Notes: generated by a model from the letters alone, not told the origin. 64,000 bases of DNA from Streptomyces sp. D2-8 (GCF_023184515.1 NZ_JAAHBP010000001.1:62001-126000); one strand, 5' to 3'; counted from the first letter of the stretch, positions 16,687 to 25,885 are shown. Program-made: numbers and translations.

Positions 16687-16991
16687 CCGGCGGAGCGCGC
16701 GACCACGCGGTGGCCGGACGGCTGCTGCCGTGGAGCAGGGCCGACGGGGGGCCGTGCTATCTCGTCGGCGACGGAACCGGCTACGTCTCACGGCTCGCCG
16801 ACGAGATCGAGGACGTGCAGATCGACATGGCGGACCATCTGCTCGGACACGCCGCCGAACTCCTCGCGGAGCACCGGGTGGCCGGCGCGGAACTGCACTA
16901 CCTGGCCCGGCGGCTCAGCGAGTCCCTGCGGGACGTCAAGAGGGTCGCGGAGAGCAGAGGGGCGCGGCTCACCCGCAGGCCCCCGCCATGA
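16683..16991 (+). CDS. Hypothetical protein coupled to the small XRE-locus gene
   Basis: A 102-residue cytoplasmic protein. ATG 16683 overlaps the preceding stop (ATGA). The sequence has an acidic core (LVGDGTGYVSRLADEIEDVQ) and a long helix (HLLGHAAELLAEHRVAGAELHYLARRL split by turns) and no membrane segment. I do not recognise a named domain. Its conserved pairing with the 66-residue gene and the divergent XRE regulator suggests it belongs to that regulatory locus. It converges on the CGNR gene, 11 bases away. Confidence 0.7.
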   Translation: MTGGARDHAVAGRLLPWSRADGGPCYLVGDGTGYVSRLADEIEDVQIDMADHLLGHAAELLAEHRVAGAELHYLARRLSESLRDVKRVAESRGARLTRRPPP

Positions 16992-17002
16992 CCATGACGG
17001 AC

Positions 17003-17596
17003 TCAGCGCTGCTCGCTGCGGCGGGCGTACGCGCGGGCCGCGCGGGCGCGGTCGCCGCAGCGGGTGGAGCACCAGTGGCGGCGGCCGTGGCGGAGCAGGT
17101 AGCGGTTGCAGGGCGGGGAACCGCAGGCGGTGAGGCGCTCGGCCGCGGGGGAGGTGAGCAGGTCGGCGGCGTCGGCGGCGAGGGTGGCCAGGGCGAGGTC
17201 GACGATCGCGGTGGTGGGGTGGGGGGCCGTGCGGTAGGGGCCGGTCTTGTCGTCCCAGCGCAGCAGCGGGGCCGTGGGGACCCTGGTCATCGCGTCGTTG
17301 ACGGCCGCAATCGCCGCAGGCAGGGCGGGCACGCCGTCGGCCCGGGCGGCGAACAGCGACCTGATCTGTTCGCGCAGCGACCGCAGCTGGGCCGCGCACA
17401 TCTCCAACATGCCGGCGTCGACCGGGGCGAGACCGCGCTGTGTGAGCCAGTGGTTCGCCTGCGCGGGGGTGCCCACGAGATCGAGTGTGCGCCCGCCGGG
17501 CAGGGCGATCGCGGTGTTGGCGAGGGCCAGGGAGGGGTGCTCCTCCTCGCCCTGTGCGGGCGGCGGGGCGGGCTGTTCTGTCACGGGCTCCTCCAT
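17003..17596 (-). CDS. CGNR zinc-finger protein (ABATE domain), probable regulator
   Basis: An N-terminal ABATE-type domain (LALANTAIALPGGRTLDLVG) and a C-terminal CGNR zinc finger with the four Cys of CGSPPCNRY...HWCSTRCGDRARA. Stand-alone CGNR proteins are treated as transcription regulators. Starts at 17623, 17605 and 17596 are all in frame; 17596 is chosen because GAGAAG is just upstream and because the repeated CCGTGAG elements overlap 17623, but this is uncertain. Divergent from the MBL-fold gene, with those elements between, so it likely regulates that gene and itself. Confidence 0.85.
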   Translation of the reverse strand: MEEPVTEQPAPPPAQGEEEHPSLALANTAIALPGGRTLDLVGTPAQANHWLTQRGLAPVDAGMLEMCAAQLRSLREQIRSLFAARADGVPALPAAIAAVNDAMTRVPTAPLLRWDDKTGPYRTAPHPTTAIVDLALATLAADAADLLTSPAAERLTACGSPPCNRYLLRHGRRHWCSTRCGDRARAARAYARRSEQR

Positions 17597-17621
17597 GCTT
17601 CTCATGGTACGGCTTGCCTGC

Positions 17622-17675
17622 ATCCGTGAGAAGCAGCTACGGTCATCTCACGGTTCGACCGCGTCTATCCGTGAG
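17622..17675. promoter_or_regulatory. Three CCGTGAG elements between the CGNR and MBL-fold genes
   Basis: CCGTGAGA (17624-17631) is followed by its exact inverse TCTCACGG (17646-17653), and a further direct copy ATCCGTGAG lies at 17667-17675; the first copy is also preceded by AT. Three copies in a divergent promoter region suggest an operator array, most simply for the adjacent CGNR protein. Confidence 0.5.
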
Positions 17676-17682
17676 GTGCTGC

Positions 17683-18483
17683 ATGTCTTCTGTTCCCGTG
17701 ACGACCGATTTCCCCGTCCGCGTCCTCGGTGGCCCGACCGCCTTCTTCGAGTACGGCGGCCTGCGCTTCCTGACCGACCCGACCTTCGACGCCCCCGGCG
17801 ACTACGGCCGGCCCGGGGGCCCGCTCCTGACCAAGACCGCGCCTTCCGCCGGTGGCCCCGGCGACCTCGGCCGCATCGACGTGGTGCTGCTCTCCCACGA
17901 CGAGCACCCCGACAACCTCGACACCTCAGGCCGGGCTCTGCTGGACGGCATACCTCTGACCCTGACCACGCCCGGCGGCGGCAAGCGCCTGGGGGAGAGC
18001 CTCGGGGGCAGGGTCCGGGGTCTGGCCGACTGGGAGTCCGTCGCACTGGAGCGGCCCGGCGGCGGCACGGTCACCGTGACCGGCGTCCCCGCCCTGCACG
18101 GCCCCGGCCCCCGCGAGCAGGTCGAGCCGTTCACCGGCCAGGTCGTCGGCTTCGTCCTGACCGGCGAGGGCCTGCCCACCGTCTACGTCAGCGGCGACAA
18201 CGCCTCACTCGACGCCGTCCGCGAGATCGCGGGCCGCTTCGGGCCCGTCGACACCGCCGTGCTCTTCGCCGGCGCTCCCCGCTTCCCGGTGCTCTTCGAC
18301 AACCAGGTCATCGTCCTGGACAGCGCGATGGCCGCCGAGGCCGCGCAGGTCCTCGGCGCCCGCCGCGTGGTCCCCGTCCACTACGACAGCTGGGCCCACT
18401 TCACCGAGGGCCGCGACGAACTGGCGGCAGCCTTCACCGCCGCCGGGCTCGCCGACCGTCTGGACTGGGGCAAGGGCGCCTGA
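17683..18483 (+). CDS. MBL-fold metallohydrolase-like protein, UlaG-related
   Basis: A 266-residue metallo-beta-lactamase-fold protein. Signs are VLGGPTAFFEYGGLRFLTDPTFD at the start, VVLLSHDEHPDNLD where HxHxDH normally sits, ALHGPGP, VYVSGDNAS and VPVHYDSWAHF at later metal positions. The metal motif is non-canonical: H-x-x-H-x-D-N rather than H-x-H-x-D-H, so one zinc site may be altered. ATG 17683 with GAGGTG upstream. Divergent from a CGNR regulator gene. Substrate unknown. Confidence 0.85.
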   Translation: MSSVPVTTDFPVRVLGGPTAFFEYGGLRFLTDPTFDAPGDYGRPGGPLLTKTAPSAGGPGDLGRIDVVLLSHDEHPDNLDTSGRALLDGIPLTLTTPGGGKRLGESLGGRVRGLADWESVALERPGGGTVTVTGVPALHGPGPREQVEPFTGQVVGFVLTGEGLPTVYVSGDNASLDAVREIAGRFGPVDTAVLFAGAPRFPVLFDNQVIVLDSAMAAEAAQVLGARRVVPVHYDSWAHFTEGRDELAAAFTAAGLADRLDWGKGA

Positions 18484-18490
18484 CCTGCCG

Positions 18491-19138
18491 TCACCTCCTC
18501 CAGAACAGGTGATGAACCACCCCGCTCGGACTCGGCACGACATCGCGGTGGAAGCGGTCGAGCAGTTCCTCGGGCGACTCCCACAGCCGTGAGCCGGACC
18601 CGAGCACCACGCCGGGCGAGACCGCCACGTGCAGCGTGTCCACCAGGTCGGCGTCCAAGAATTGCCGGATGGTCTCCGCCCCGCCGCCGAGCCGTACGTC
18701 CTTGCCCCCGGCCGCCTTGCGCGCCTGGGCGAGGACCTCGGCCGGATCCCCGCCGACGAAGTGGAACGTCGTATCGGAGAGGGTGAACGAGGGGCGCTCG
18801 TGGTGGGTCATCACGAACACCGGCGTGTGGAACGGAGGTTCGTCGCCCCACCAGCCCTGCCACTCGTAGTTGTCCCACGGGCCGCGCTGCGGGCTGAACT
18901 TGTTGCGGCCCATGATCTCGGCGCCGATGTTGTGGTGGAAGTCGCGCACCAAGTAGTCGTCGAGGCCCCGGCTCCCGCCCGGGTCGGTGCGGTTGGGCCA
19001 GCTGGCCGTGGCCCCGGCCCAGGCGAACATCGTGCCGGGGTTGGCGTGGCCGAACGGCCGCTCCAGGCTCTGGCCCTCACCGGCACCGAAGCCGTCACTC
19101 GAGACGGTGAAGTTCTGTACGCGCAGCAGTTGGGACAC
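18491..19138 (-). CDS. Dihydrofolate reductase-family protein (RibD C-terminal domain)
   Basis: A 215-residue reductase-fold protein of the longer type, starting at GTG 19138 with GGAGGAG upstream. Motifs: VQNFTVSSDGFGAGEGQSLE, EIMGRNKFSPQRGPW, PVFVMTHHERPSF and VRLGGGAETIRQFLDADLVD. The GGG/AET segment binds NADPH in relatives. Stand-alone members are common in Streptomyces and are not shown to reduce folate. It converges on the MBL-fold gene 7 bases away. It is only distantly similar to the 190-residue member at 11760-12332. Confidence 0.88.
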   Translation of the reverse strand: MSQLLRVQNFTVSSDGFGAGEGQSLERPFGHANPGTMFAWAGATASWPNRTDPGGSRGLDDYLVRDFHHNIGAEIMGRNKFSPQRGPWDNYEWQGWWGDEPPFHTPVFVMTHHERPSFTLSDTTFHFVGGDPAEVLAQARKAAGGKDVRLGGGAETIRQFLDADLVDTLHVAVSPGVVLGSGSRLWESPEELLDRFHRDVVPSPSGVVHHLFWRR

Positions 19139-19229
19139 GGCGCTCCTCCTGTGGTCGATGAGGGGCAGACCGCCCGGGCGGGCAAAACTCATCGGCGGAC
19201 GGCGGAGGCGGCCCGGGTTTCTCCGCGGC

Positions 19230-19596
19230 TCACCCGGCCTGCGCCACCACGTGGTCGATCACCTGCCGGAAGTCCTCGCTCGGCGAGAACTCCACCATTT
19301 CGCTGTCTTCCAGCGCCGGCGGCACATGGCCCGGACCCCAGTAGTACGCCTGCCCCGCCTCGTACTCCTCCTCGCCCGAGGCCGTACGCATCCTGATCCG
19401 GCCCTTGAGCATGTAGCCCCAGTGGGGGCACTGGCACGCGTCGTCGGGCAGGCCCTTGAGGGCCGGGCCCATGTCCGTGCCCCGGGGCAGGCCGATGTAG
19501 CCCACCGACAGGCCGCCCCCCGAGCGGCGTGATGCGCAGCTCCACGCCGTCGCCCTCGAGCGCTACGGGTACGTCGTCACGAGTGGTCGCCGTCAT
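19230..19596 (-). pseudogene. Cupin-domain protein gene interrupted by a +1 frameshift in a G6 tract
   Basis: Two overlapping frames join into one small cupin. ATG 19596 opens MTATTRDDVPVALEGDGVEL RITPLGG; the second frame continues GYIGLPRGTDMGPALKGL...CPHWGYMLKGRIRMRT...YYWGPGHVPPALED to TGA 19230. The break is at six G (plus-strand C 19516-19521); five would restore one 121-residue frame. The cupin metal-site residues HWGY, E and H are kept, so decay is recent, or the extra base is an assembly error or a phase-variable tract. Confidence 0.65.
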
Positions 19597-19734
19597 GGCT
19601 CCTCCGCTCCGGCCCGACCGGGTCTCGGGGCATCCCTCGAAGAACCCCTTTCCTCCCAGCCTGGGACGCCCGGCCGCGCCCCGCGACATCACGATCCGGT
19701 CAAGAGGTGCCCGGGGGGTCTTGATTTACCGGCG

Positions 19735-19775
19735 TGTAATCGATTCCATCCACCCGTCGATGTAATCGATTCCAT
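19735..19775. promoter_or_regulatory. rbs operator: Two tandem operator copies before the ribose operon
   Basis: TGTAATCGATTCCAT occurs at 19735-19749 and again at 19761-19775, 26 bases apart, each centred on the palindrome AATCGATT with a central CG as LacI-family sites have. They lie 50-90 bases before the LacI start, so the encoded repressor probably controls itself and the whole downstream operon. Confidence 0.7.
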
Positions 19776-19825
19776 GAGCGCTCACCAGCGCTCCCACGAC
19801 TGATCCACAAGGAGGTGGAGCGGCG

Positions 19826-20845
19826 GTGGCCAGCATCAAGGACGTCGCTGCCGAGGCCGGCGTCTCCGTCGCCACGGTCTCGCGCGTCCTGAACGACCAC
19901 CCGTCGGTCAGCGCCGACGCACGCACCCGCGTGCTGGCCGCCGTCGAGACCCTGGGCTACCGCCCGAACGCCGTCGCCCGCTCGCTGCGCACCGACCAGA
20001 CCCACACCCTCGGCCTGGTCATCAGCGACGTGATGAACCCGTACTTCACCGAACTGGCCCGCTCCGTCGAGGAGGAGGCCCGCGCGCTCGGCTACAGCGT
20101 CATCATCGGCAACGCCGACGAGCGGCCGGACCTCCAGGACCACCACGTACGCACCCTCCTCGACCGCCGCATCGACGGCCTGCTCGTCTCTCCCACGGAC
20201 GGCGGCTCGCCGCTGATGCTGGACGCCGCGCGGGCCGGGACGCCCATGGTCTTCGTGGACCGGTGGATCCCGGGTGTGGACGTGCCGGTGGTGCGGGCCG
20301 ACGGGCAGGCCGCCGTACGGGACCTCGTGGCGCATCTGCACGGGCTGGGGCACCGCAGGCTCGCCATCATCGCGGGCCCGGCGGCGACCACGACCGGCCG
20401 CGAGCGCGTCGAGGCCTTCCGGAAGGCGCTCGGCGCGTACGGGCTCGAACTGCCCGACGCCTACATAGGGCAGGGCGACTTCCAGGCCGAGAGCGGCCGT
20501 CTGGTCACCGAGGGATTCCTCGACCTGACCGAGCCGCCCGAGGTCGTCTTCGCGGCCGACAACCTGATGGCGCTCGGCGCGCTGGACGCGGTACGCGCGC
20601 GTGGCCTGCGCGTACCGGACGACCTCGCGCTGGCCGCGTTCGACGACATCCGGTGGTTCGTGCACACCGATCCGCCGATCACCGCGATCGCCCAGCCCAC
20701 GGGCGAGCTGGGCCGGGCCGCCGTAAGGGCCCTGGTCGACCGCATCGAGGGGCGGCCCGGCGAGTCCGTCACCCTCCCCGCCCGGCTCGTCGTACGCCGC
20801 TCGTGCGGCGAGATCCCCACCCCAGTGCAAAGGAGCACGACGTGA
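19826..20845 (+). CDS. rbsR: LacI-family repressor of the ribose operon
   Basis: A 339-residue LacI-family regulator with helix-turn-helix SIKDVAAEAGVSVATVSRVL, hinge helix AVARSLRTD, and a ribose-binding-protein-like ligand domain (LGLVISDVMNPYF, FDDIRWFVHTDPPITAIAQP). GTG 19826 follows GGAGGTGG. It is the first gene of the operon: its TGA overlaps the GTG of the ATPase gene. Two identical operator copies lie upstream. Ribose is inferred from the RbsA/C/B/K/D set downstream rather than from the ligand pocket. Confidence 0.92.
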   Translation: MASIKDVAAEAGVSVATVSRVLNDHPSVSADARTRVLAAVETLGYRPNAVARSLRTDQTHTLGLVISDVMNPYFTELARSVEEEARALGYSVIIGNADERPDLQDHHVRTLLDRRIDGLLVSPTDGGSPLMLDAARAGTPMVFVDRWIPGVDVPVVRADGQAAVRDLVAHLHGLGHRRLAIIAGPAATTTGRERVEAFRKALGAYGLELPDAYIGQGDFQAESGRLVTEGFLDLTEPPEVVFAADNLMALGALDAVRARGLRVPDDLALAAFDDIRWFVHTDPPITAIAQPTGELGRAAVRALVDRIEGRPGESVTLPARLVVRRSCGEIPTPVQRSTT

Positions 20846-22374
20846 GCAACGCGGACGAGTTGCTGCGCATCGAGGGCATACGGAAGACCTTCCCGGGCGT
20901 GGTCGCGCTGGACGGCGTCGACTTCGACCTGCGCCGGGGCGAGGTGCACGTGCTGCTCGGTGAGAACGGTGCTGGCAAGAGCACTCTCATCAAGATGCTC
21001 TCCGGCGCCTACACCCCCGACGCCGGTCGGATCCTGGTCGGCGGCGAGGAGACGCGCATCCAGGGTGCGCAGGACTCCGAGCGGCTCGGGATCGCCACGA
21101 TCTACCAGGAGTTCAACCTGGTACCCGATCTGACGGTCGCCGAGAACATCTTCCTCGGGCGTCAGCCGCGCCGGTTCGGGATGATCGACCGGAAGAAGAT
21201 GGAGGCCGACGCCGAGGTCCTGCTGCGACGGGTCGGCGTGAACGTCTCGCCCCGTGCGCGGGTCCGCGACCTCGGCATCGCACGCCTGCAGATGGTCGAG
21301 ATCGCCAAGGCGCTCAGCCTGAACGCCCGTGTGCTGATCATGGACGAGCCGACGGCCGTGCTCACCTCCGAGGAGGTCGACAAGCTCTTCGCGATCGTGC
21401 GCACACTGCGCGAGGACGGCGTCGGGATCGTCTTCATCACCCACCACCTCGAGGAGATCGCCGCGCTCGGCGACCGGGTGACGGTCATCCGGGACGGCAG
21501 GAGCGTCGGCCAGGTCCCCGCCGCCACGCCCGAGGACGAACTCGTACGGCTCATGGTGGGGCGCTCCATCGAGCAGCAGTACCCGCGGGAGCGGGCCGAC
21601 CGCGGCGCCGCCCTGCTGTCCGTCGAGGGCCTCACCCGCGACGGCGTCTTCCACGACGTCGGCTTCGAGGTGCACGCCGGTGAGGTCGTCGGCATCGCGG
21701 GACTGGTCGGCGCGGGCCGTACCGAGGTCGTACGGGCGGTCTTCGGGGCCGACGCGTACGACCACGGCACCGTGAAGGTCTCCGGCGCCCCGATCGCCAA
21801 GTACGACGTCAACGCGGCGATGACCGCGGGCATCGGACTCGTCCCCGAGGACCGCAAGGGCCAGGGCCTGGTGCTGGACGCGTCGGTCGAGGAGAACCTC
21901 GGCCTGGTGACGCTGCGGTCCGCCACGCGTGCGGGCCTCGTCGACCTCAAGGGCCAGCGCGAGGCGGCCGAGCGGGTCGCCGGGCAGCTCGGCGTGCGGA
22001 TGGCCGGACTCGGCCAGCAGGTGCGCACACTCTCCGGCGGCAACCAGCAGAAGGTCGTCATCGGCAAGTGGCTGCTCGCCGACACCAAGGTGCTGATCCT
22101 CGACGAGCCGACGCGCGGCATCGACGTCGGCGCCAAGGTCGAGATCTACCAGCTGGTCAACGAACTCACCGCCGCCGGCGCGGCCGTCCTGATGATCTCC
22201 AGCGATCTGCCCGAGGTGCTCGGCATGAGCGACCGGGTGCTGGTGATGGCGCAGGGCCGGATCGCCGGTGAACTCTCCGCCGACGAGGCGACCCAGGACG
22301 CCGTGATGGCACTCGCCGTCAGCACCCCCACGACCACGACCACGAACGGAACGGAGGCCTCCCGTGGCCACTGA
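20842..22374 (+). CDS. rbsA: Ribose-type ABC importer ATPase, two ATP-binding cassettes
   Basis: A 510-residue duplicated ATPase of the CUT2 sugar importers. The first cassette has Walker [10 protein letters not shown] and Walker [12 protein letters not shown]; the second has the degenerate P-loop GLVGAGRTE typical of RbsA/MglA, then [15 protein letters not shown] and [14 protein letters not shown] 20842 has AAGGAG 6 bases upstream and overlaps rbsR's TGA. It ends in a Thr-rich tail that overlaps the next gene by 11 bases. It powers sugar uptake with the fused permease/binding protein encoded next. Confidence 0.95.
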   Translation: MSNADELLRIEGIRKTFPGVVALDGVDFDLRRGEVHVLLGENGAGKSTLIKMLSGAYTPDAGRILVGGEETRIQGAQDSERLGIATIYQEFNLVPDLTVAENIFLGRQPRRFGMIDRKKMEADAEVLLRRVGVNVSPRARVRDLGIARLQMVEIAKALSLNARVLIMDEPTAVLTSEEVDKLFAIVRTLREDGVGIVFITHHLEEIAALGDRVTVIRDGRSVGQVPAATPEDELVRLMVGRSIEQQYPRERADRGAALLSVEGLTRDGVFHDVGFEVHAGEVVGIAGLVGAGRTEVVRAVFGADAYDHGTVKVSGAPIAKYDVNAAMTAGIGLVPEDRKGQGLVLDASVEENLGLVTLRSATRAGLVDLKGQREAAERVAGQLGVRMAGLGQQVRTLSGGNQQKVVIGKWLLADTKVLILDEPTRGIDVGAKVEIYQLVNELTAAGAAVLMISSDLPEVLGMSDRVLVMAQGRIAGELSADEATQDAVMALAVSTPTTTTTNGTEASRGH

Positions 22375-24313
22375 CACGCTCAAGAGCACGACGGGCGCGG
22401 GTGGCGCCTCGGGGGGCCTGCGCCGCCTCCTGCTCGACAACGGAGCGCTCACCGCGCTCATCGTCCTCGTCATCGCCATGTCGGCCCTCTCGGGCGACTT
22501 CCTGACGACGGACAACCTCCTCAACGTCGGTGTGCAGGCGGCCGTGACGGCCATCCTGGCCTTCGGCGTGACCTTCGTGATCGTCTCCGCGGGCATCGAC
22601 CTGTCGGTCGGCTCGGTCGCCGCGCTCTCCGCCACGGTCCTCGCCTGGAGCGCCACGTCGGCAGGGGCCCCGGTCTTCCTCGCCGTCCTCCTCGCCATAG
22701 CGACGGGTATCGCCTGCGGCCTGGTCAACGGCATCCTGATCTCCTACGGCAAGCTCCCGCCGTTCATCGCCACCCTGGCCATGCTGTCCGTGGCCCGCGG
22801 CCTGTCCCTCGTGATCTCCGAGGGCTCCCCGATCGCCCTCCCCGACTCCGTCTCCCACCTCGGGGACACGCTCGGCGGCTGGCTGCCGGTGCCGGTCCTG
22901 GTGATGGTCGTGATGGGCCTGATCGCCGCCTTCGTGCTCGGCCGGACCTACATCGGCCGCTCCATGTACGCGATCGGCGGCAACGAGGAGGCCGCGCGGC
23001 TGTCCGGCCTGCGCGTGAAGAAGCAGAAGCTCGCCATCTACGCCTTCTCGGGTGTCTTCGCCGCCGTCGCCGGTGTCGTCCTCGCCGCCCGGCTCTCCTC
23101 CGCGCAGCCCCAGGCCGCCGACGGCTACGAGCTGGACGCGATCGCCGCCGTCGTCATCGGCGGCGCCTCCCTCGCGGGCGGCACCGGCAAGGCGTCCGGC
23201 ACGCTCATCGGCGCACTGATCCTGGCCGTGCTGCGCAACGGGCTGAACCTGCTGAACGTCTCCGCGTTCTGGCAGCAGGTCGTCATCGGTGTCGTCATCG
23301 CGCTCGCGGTGCTGTTCGACACGCTGCGGCGCAAGGCGGGGGCGACCCCGGCGGCGTCCGGCGCAGGCGGCCCGAAGGGCAAGCAGGCGGCGACGTACGG
23401 TCTCGCGGCCGTCGTCACCGTCGCGATCGTCGGCGCCACGTCCTTCCTGCACAACGGCTCCTCCGCCACGAGCAGCCCGAAGGTGGGCCTGTCGCTGTCC
23501 ACCCTCAACAACCCCTTCTTCGTGCAGATCCGGGCGGGCGCCCAGGCCGAGGCGAAGAAGCGGGGCGTGGACCTGACCGTCACCGACGCCCAGAACGACG
23601 CCTCCCAGCAGGCCAACCAGCTGCAGAACTTCACCAGTTCCGGCCTCGGCGCGATCATCGTCAACCCGGTGGACTCGGACGCCGCGAGCAACTCCGTGAA
23701 GGCCGCCGACAAGGCGAAGATCCCGGTCATCGCGGTCGACCGGGGCGTCAACAAGGCGTCGGTGGACGCCCTGGTCGCCTCCGACAACGTCGCCGGCGGT
23801 GAACTCGCCGCCAAGACCGTCGCCGACAAGCTGGGCGGCAAGGGCAAGATCGTGATCCTCCAGGGCCAGGCCGGAACGTCCGCGGCCCGGGAGCGTGCGC
23901 AGGGCTTCGCGAACGGCCTCAAGGCCTTCCCGGGCATCCAGGTCGTGGCCCAGCAGCCCGCCGACTTCGACCGCACCAAGGGCCTCGACGTCATGTCGAA
24001 CCTGCTCCAGGCCCACCCGGACGTCCAGGGCGTCATCGCCGCCAACGACGAGATGGCGCTCGGCGCGATCAAGGCGCTGGGTTCCAAGGCCGGCACGTCG
24101 GTCTCGGTGGTCGGCTTCGACGGCACGCCTGACGGACTCAAGGCGGTCGAGGGCGGCACGCTGTACGCGTCCGTGGCGCAGCAGCCGTCCCAGCTCGGGA
24201 AGATCGCCGTGGACAACGCCCTGCGGGCCCTGAAGGGCGAGAAGGTCGAGGAGACGGTGAAGGTGCCGGTGAAGGTGGTCACCAAGGAGAACGTGGCCGG
24301 CTTCAGCGGCTGA
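22364..24313 (+). CDS. rbsC-rbsB: Ribose ABC permease fused to its sugar-binding protein (RbsC-RbsB)
   Basis: A single 649-residue protein replaces two usual ones. Residues ~20-330 are a complete CUT2 permease ([49 protein letters not shown]). A transmembrane anchor near 340-362 leads to an outside sugar-binding domain (~370-649) with [47 protein letters not shown] and [10 protein letters not shown]. The frame is continuous with no stop. The binding domain is thus tethered to its transporter, an alternative to the lipoprotein anchor of other Gram-positive importers. GTG 22364 overlaps rbsA. Confidence 0.93.
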   Translation: MATDTLKSTTGAGGASGGLRRLLLDNGALTALIVLVIAMSALSGDFLTTDNLLNVGVQAAVTAILAFGVTFVIVSAGIDLSVGSVAALSATVLAWSATSAGAPVFLAVLLAIATGIACGLVNGILISYGKLPPFIATLAMLSVARGLSLVISEGSPIALPDSVSHLGDTLGGWLPVPVLVMVVMGLIAAFVLGRTYIGRSMYAIGGNEEAARLSGLRVKKQKLAIYAFSGVFAAVAGVVLAARLSSAQPQAADGYELDAIAAVVIGGASLAGGTGKASGTLIGALILAVLRNGLNLLNVSAFWQQVVIGVVIALAVLFDTLRRKAGATPAASGAGGPKGKQAATYGLAAVVTVAIVGATSFLHNGSSATSSPKVGLSLSTLNNPFFVQIRAGAQAEAKKRGVDLTVTDAQNDASQQANQLQNFTSSGLGAIIVNPVDSDAASNSVKAADKAKIPVIAVDRGVNKASVDALVASDNVAGGELAAKTVADKLGGKGKIVILQGQAGTSAARERAQGFANGLKAFPGIQVVAQQPADFDRTKGLDVMSNLLQAHPDVQGVIAANDEMALGAIKALGSKAGTSVSVVGFDGTPDGLKAVEGGTLYASVAQQPSQLGKIAVDNALRALKGEKVEETVKVPVKVVTKENVAGFSG

Positions 24314-24324
24314 CATCGGGGAAC

Positions 24325-24359
24325 GGCGGGCGGTCACACGGCGTGTGGGACCGCCCGCC
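24325..24359 (+). terminator. Intra-operon hairpin between rbsC-rbsB and rbsK
   Basis: Perfect 11-base arms GGCGGGCGGTC / GACCGCCCGCC with an inner ACAC/GTGT stem. It lies 12 bases after the transporter stop and 28 before rbsK. It may stabilise the transporter mRNA or reduce read-through to the kinase and pyranase genes. Confidence 0.6.
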
Positions 24360-24386
24360 CATGTCACTCACGTGGGGAGACAACTC

Positions 24387-25289
24387 ATGTACGACTACGA
24401 CCTCCTGGTCGTGGGGTCGGCCAACGCCGACCTGGTGATCGGAGTGGAGCGCCGGCCCGGTGCCGGCGAGACCGTGCTCGGCTCCGATCTGGCCGTCCAC
24501 CCGGGCGGCAAGGGCGCGAACCAGGCGGTCGCCGCCGCCCGGCTCGGCGCCCGTACGGCGCTGCTGGCCCGGGTCGGCGACGACGCGCACGGCCGGCTGC
24601 TGCTGGACTCGCAGCGCGAGGCGGGCGTCGACACGGTGGGTGTCCTGGTGGGCGGCGCACCGACCGGCGTCGCGCTGATCACGGTCGACCCGTCCGGGGA
24701 CAACAGCATCGTCGTCTCGCCCGGCGCCAACGGCCGCCTCACCCCGGAGGACGTGAGCGCCGCCGGGTGCCTCTTCCAGGGCTCGCGGGTGGTGTCGGCG
24801 CAGCTGGAGATCCCGCTGGAGACGGTGGTGGAGGTCGTACGGAACCTGGCTCCGGGGAGCCGTTTCGTGCTGAACCCCTCGCCGCCGCGGCCCCTTCCGA
24901 CGGAGGTGCTGGCGGCCTGCGACCCGCTGATCGTGAACGAGCACGAGGCGAAGGTGATCCTGGGCGACTCCGCCGTCGGGGACACCCCCGAGGACTGGGC
25001 GCGGATCCTCCTCGCCAAGGGCCCGAAGTCGGTGGTGGTGACGCTGGGCGCGGAGGGCGCGCTGGTGGCGTCGGGGGCGGGTGTCTCGCGCGTGGCCGCC
25101 GTACGGGTGGACGCGGTGGACACGACGGGAGCGGGCGACTCCTTCACCGCCGCGCTGGCCTGCCGGCTGGGGGCGGGCGAGTCCCTGGACCGGGCGGCGG
25201 CGTACGCGGCGCGGGTGGGTGCCGCGACCGTGACGAAGGAGGGCGCGCAGGCGTCCTTCCCGACGGCGGCGGAGGTCGCCGCACCGTGA
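24387..25289 (+). CDS. rbsK: Ribokinase
   Basis: A 300-residue PfkB-family kinase that phosphorylates ribose at O5 using ATP. Substrate loop GGKGANQAVAAARLGA, and the C-terminal signature DTTGAGDSFTAALA with the catalytic Asp, are intact. ATG 24387 follows GGGGAG; an in-frame start at 24345 lies inside the preceding hairpin and is unlikely. The TGA overlaps the GTG of rbsD. The flanking ribose-type transporter and pyranase make ribose the expected substrate. Confidence 0.93.
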   Translation: MYDYDLLVVGSANADLVIGVERRPGAGETVLGSDLAVHPGGKGANQAVAAARLGARTALLARVGDDAHGRLLLDSQREAGVDTVGVLVGGAPTGVALITVDPSGDNSIVVSPGANGRLTPEDVSAAGCLFQGSRVVSAQLEIPLETVVEVVRNLAPGSRFVLNPSPPRPLPTEVLAACDPLIVNEHEAKVILGDSAVGDTPEDWARILLAKGPKSVVVTLGAEGALVASGAGVSRVAAVRVDAVDTTGAGDSFTAALACRLGAGESLDRAAAYAARVGAATVTKEGAQASFPTAAEVAAP

Positions 25290-25675
25290 AGAAGACCGGA
25301 ATACTGAACCGTCACCTCGCCGGTGCGCTGGCCGAACTCGGCCACGGCGACGGGGTGCTGGTGTGCGACGCGGGCATGCCCATCCCCGACGGGCCCCGGG
25401 TGGTGGACCTGGCCTTCCGGGCCGGGGTGCCGGCGTTCGCCGAGGTGCTGGACGGGCTGCTGGCCGAGCTGGTGGTCGAGGGGGCGACGGCGGCGCAGGA
25501 GCTGCGCGAAGCCAATCCGGAGGCGTCGTCGCTGCTGGAAGGGCACTTCCCCGGGCTGGACCTCGTGGCGCACGAACGTCTCAAGGAGCTGTCCGCGGGA
25601 GCCCGGCTCGTCGTCCGCACGGGCGAGGCACGGCCGTACGCGAACGTCCTGCTGAGGTGCGGCGTCTTCTTCTGA
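25286..25675 (+). CDS. rbsD: D-ribose pyranase
   Basis: A 129-residue RbsD/FucU-type mutarotase that interconverts beta-pyranose and furanose ribose so that ribokinase gets its furanose substrate. The N-terminal KKTGILNRHLAGALAELGHGD contains the catalytic His, VCDAGMPIP follows, and the C-terminal RTGEARPYANVLLRCGV completes the active site. GTG 25286 overlaps rbsK's TGA. It is the last gene of the operon, followed by a strong hairpin. Confidence 0.95.
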   Translation: MKKTGILNRHLAGALAELGHGDGVLVCDAGMPIPDGPRVVDLAFRAGVPAFAEVLDGLLAELVVEGATAAQELREANPEASSLLEGHFPGLDLVAHERLKELSAGARLVVRTGEARPYANVLLRCGVFF

Positions 25676-25705
25676 CGCCCGCGAGAGGCCTGTGAACGGT
25701 TTCGA

Positions 25706-25735
25706 GGGGGCCCGGTCCGTCGACCCGGCCCCCCC
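25706..25735 (+). terminator. Terminator of the ribose operon
   Basis: GC-rich hairpin with arms GGGGGCCCGGTC and GACCCGGCCCCC and a 4-base loop, one mismatch/bulge in the stem, 31 bases after rbsD. The rest of 25676-25885 holds no gene I recognise. Confidence 0.7.
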
Positions 25736-25885
25736 GGCCTTTCCCCTCCCGTCAGGAACCCCCGCGATCCCCCCGGATCCCCCTCCAGAAGCCCTGACGC
25801 CCAGTACGACCCGCAAGGGACAGAAAGGGTTGCACGGCGGAGTAAGAAATTCTTGCCGGATTCTCGAGAGCCCCCGACGGCGTGC

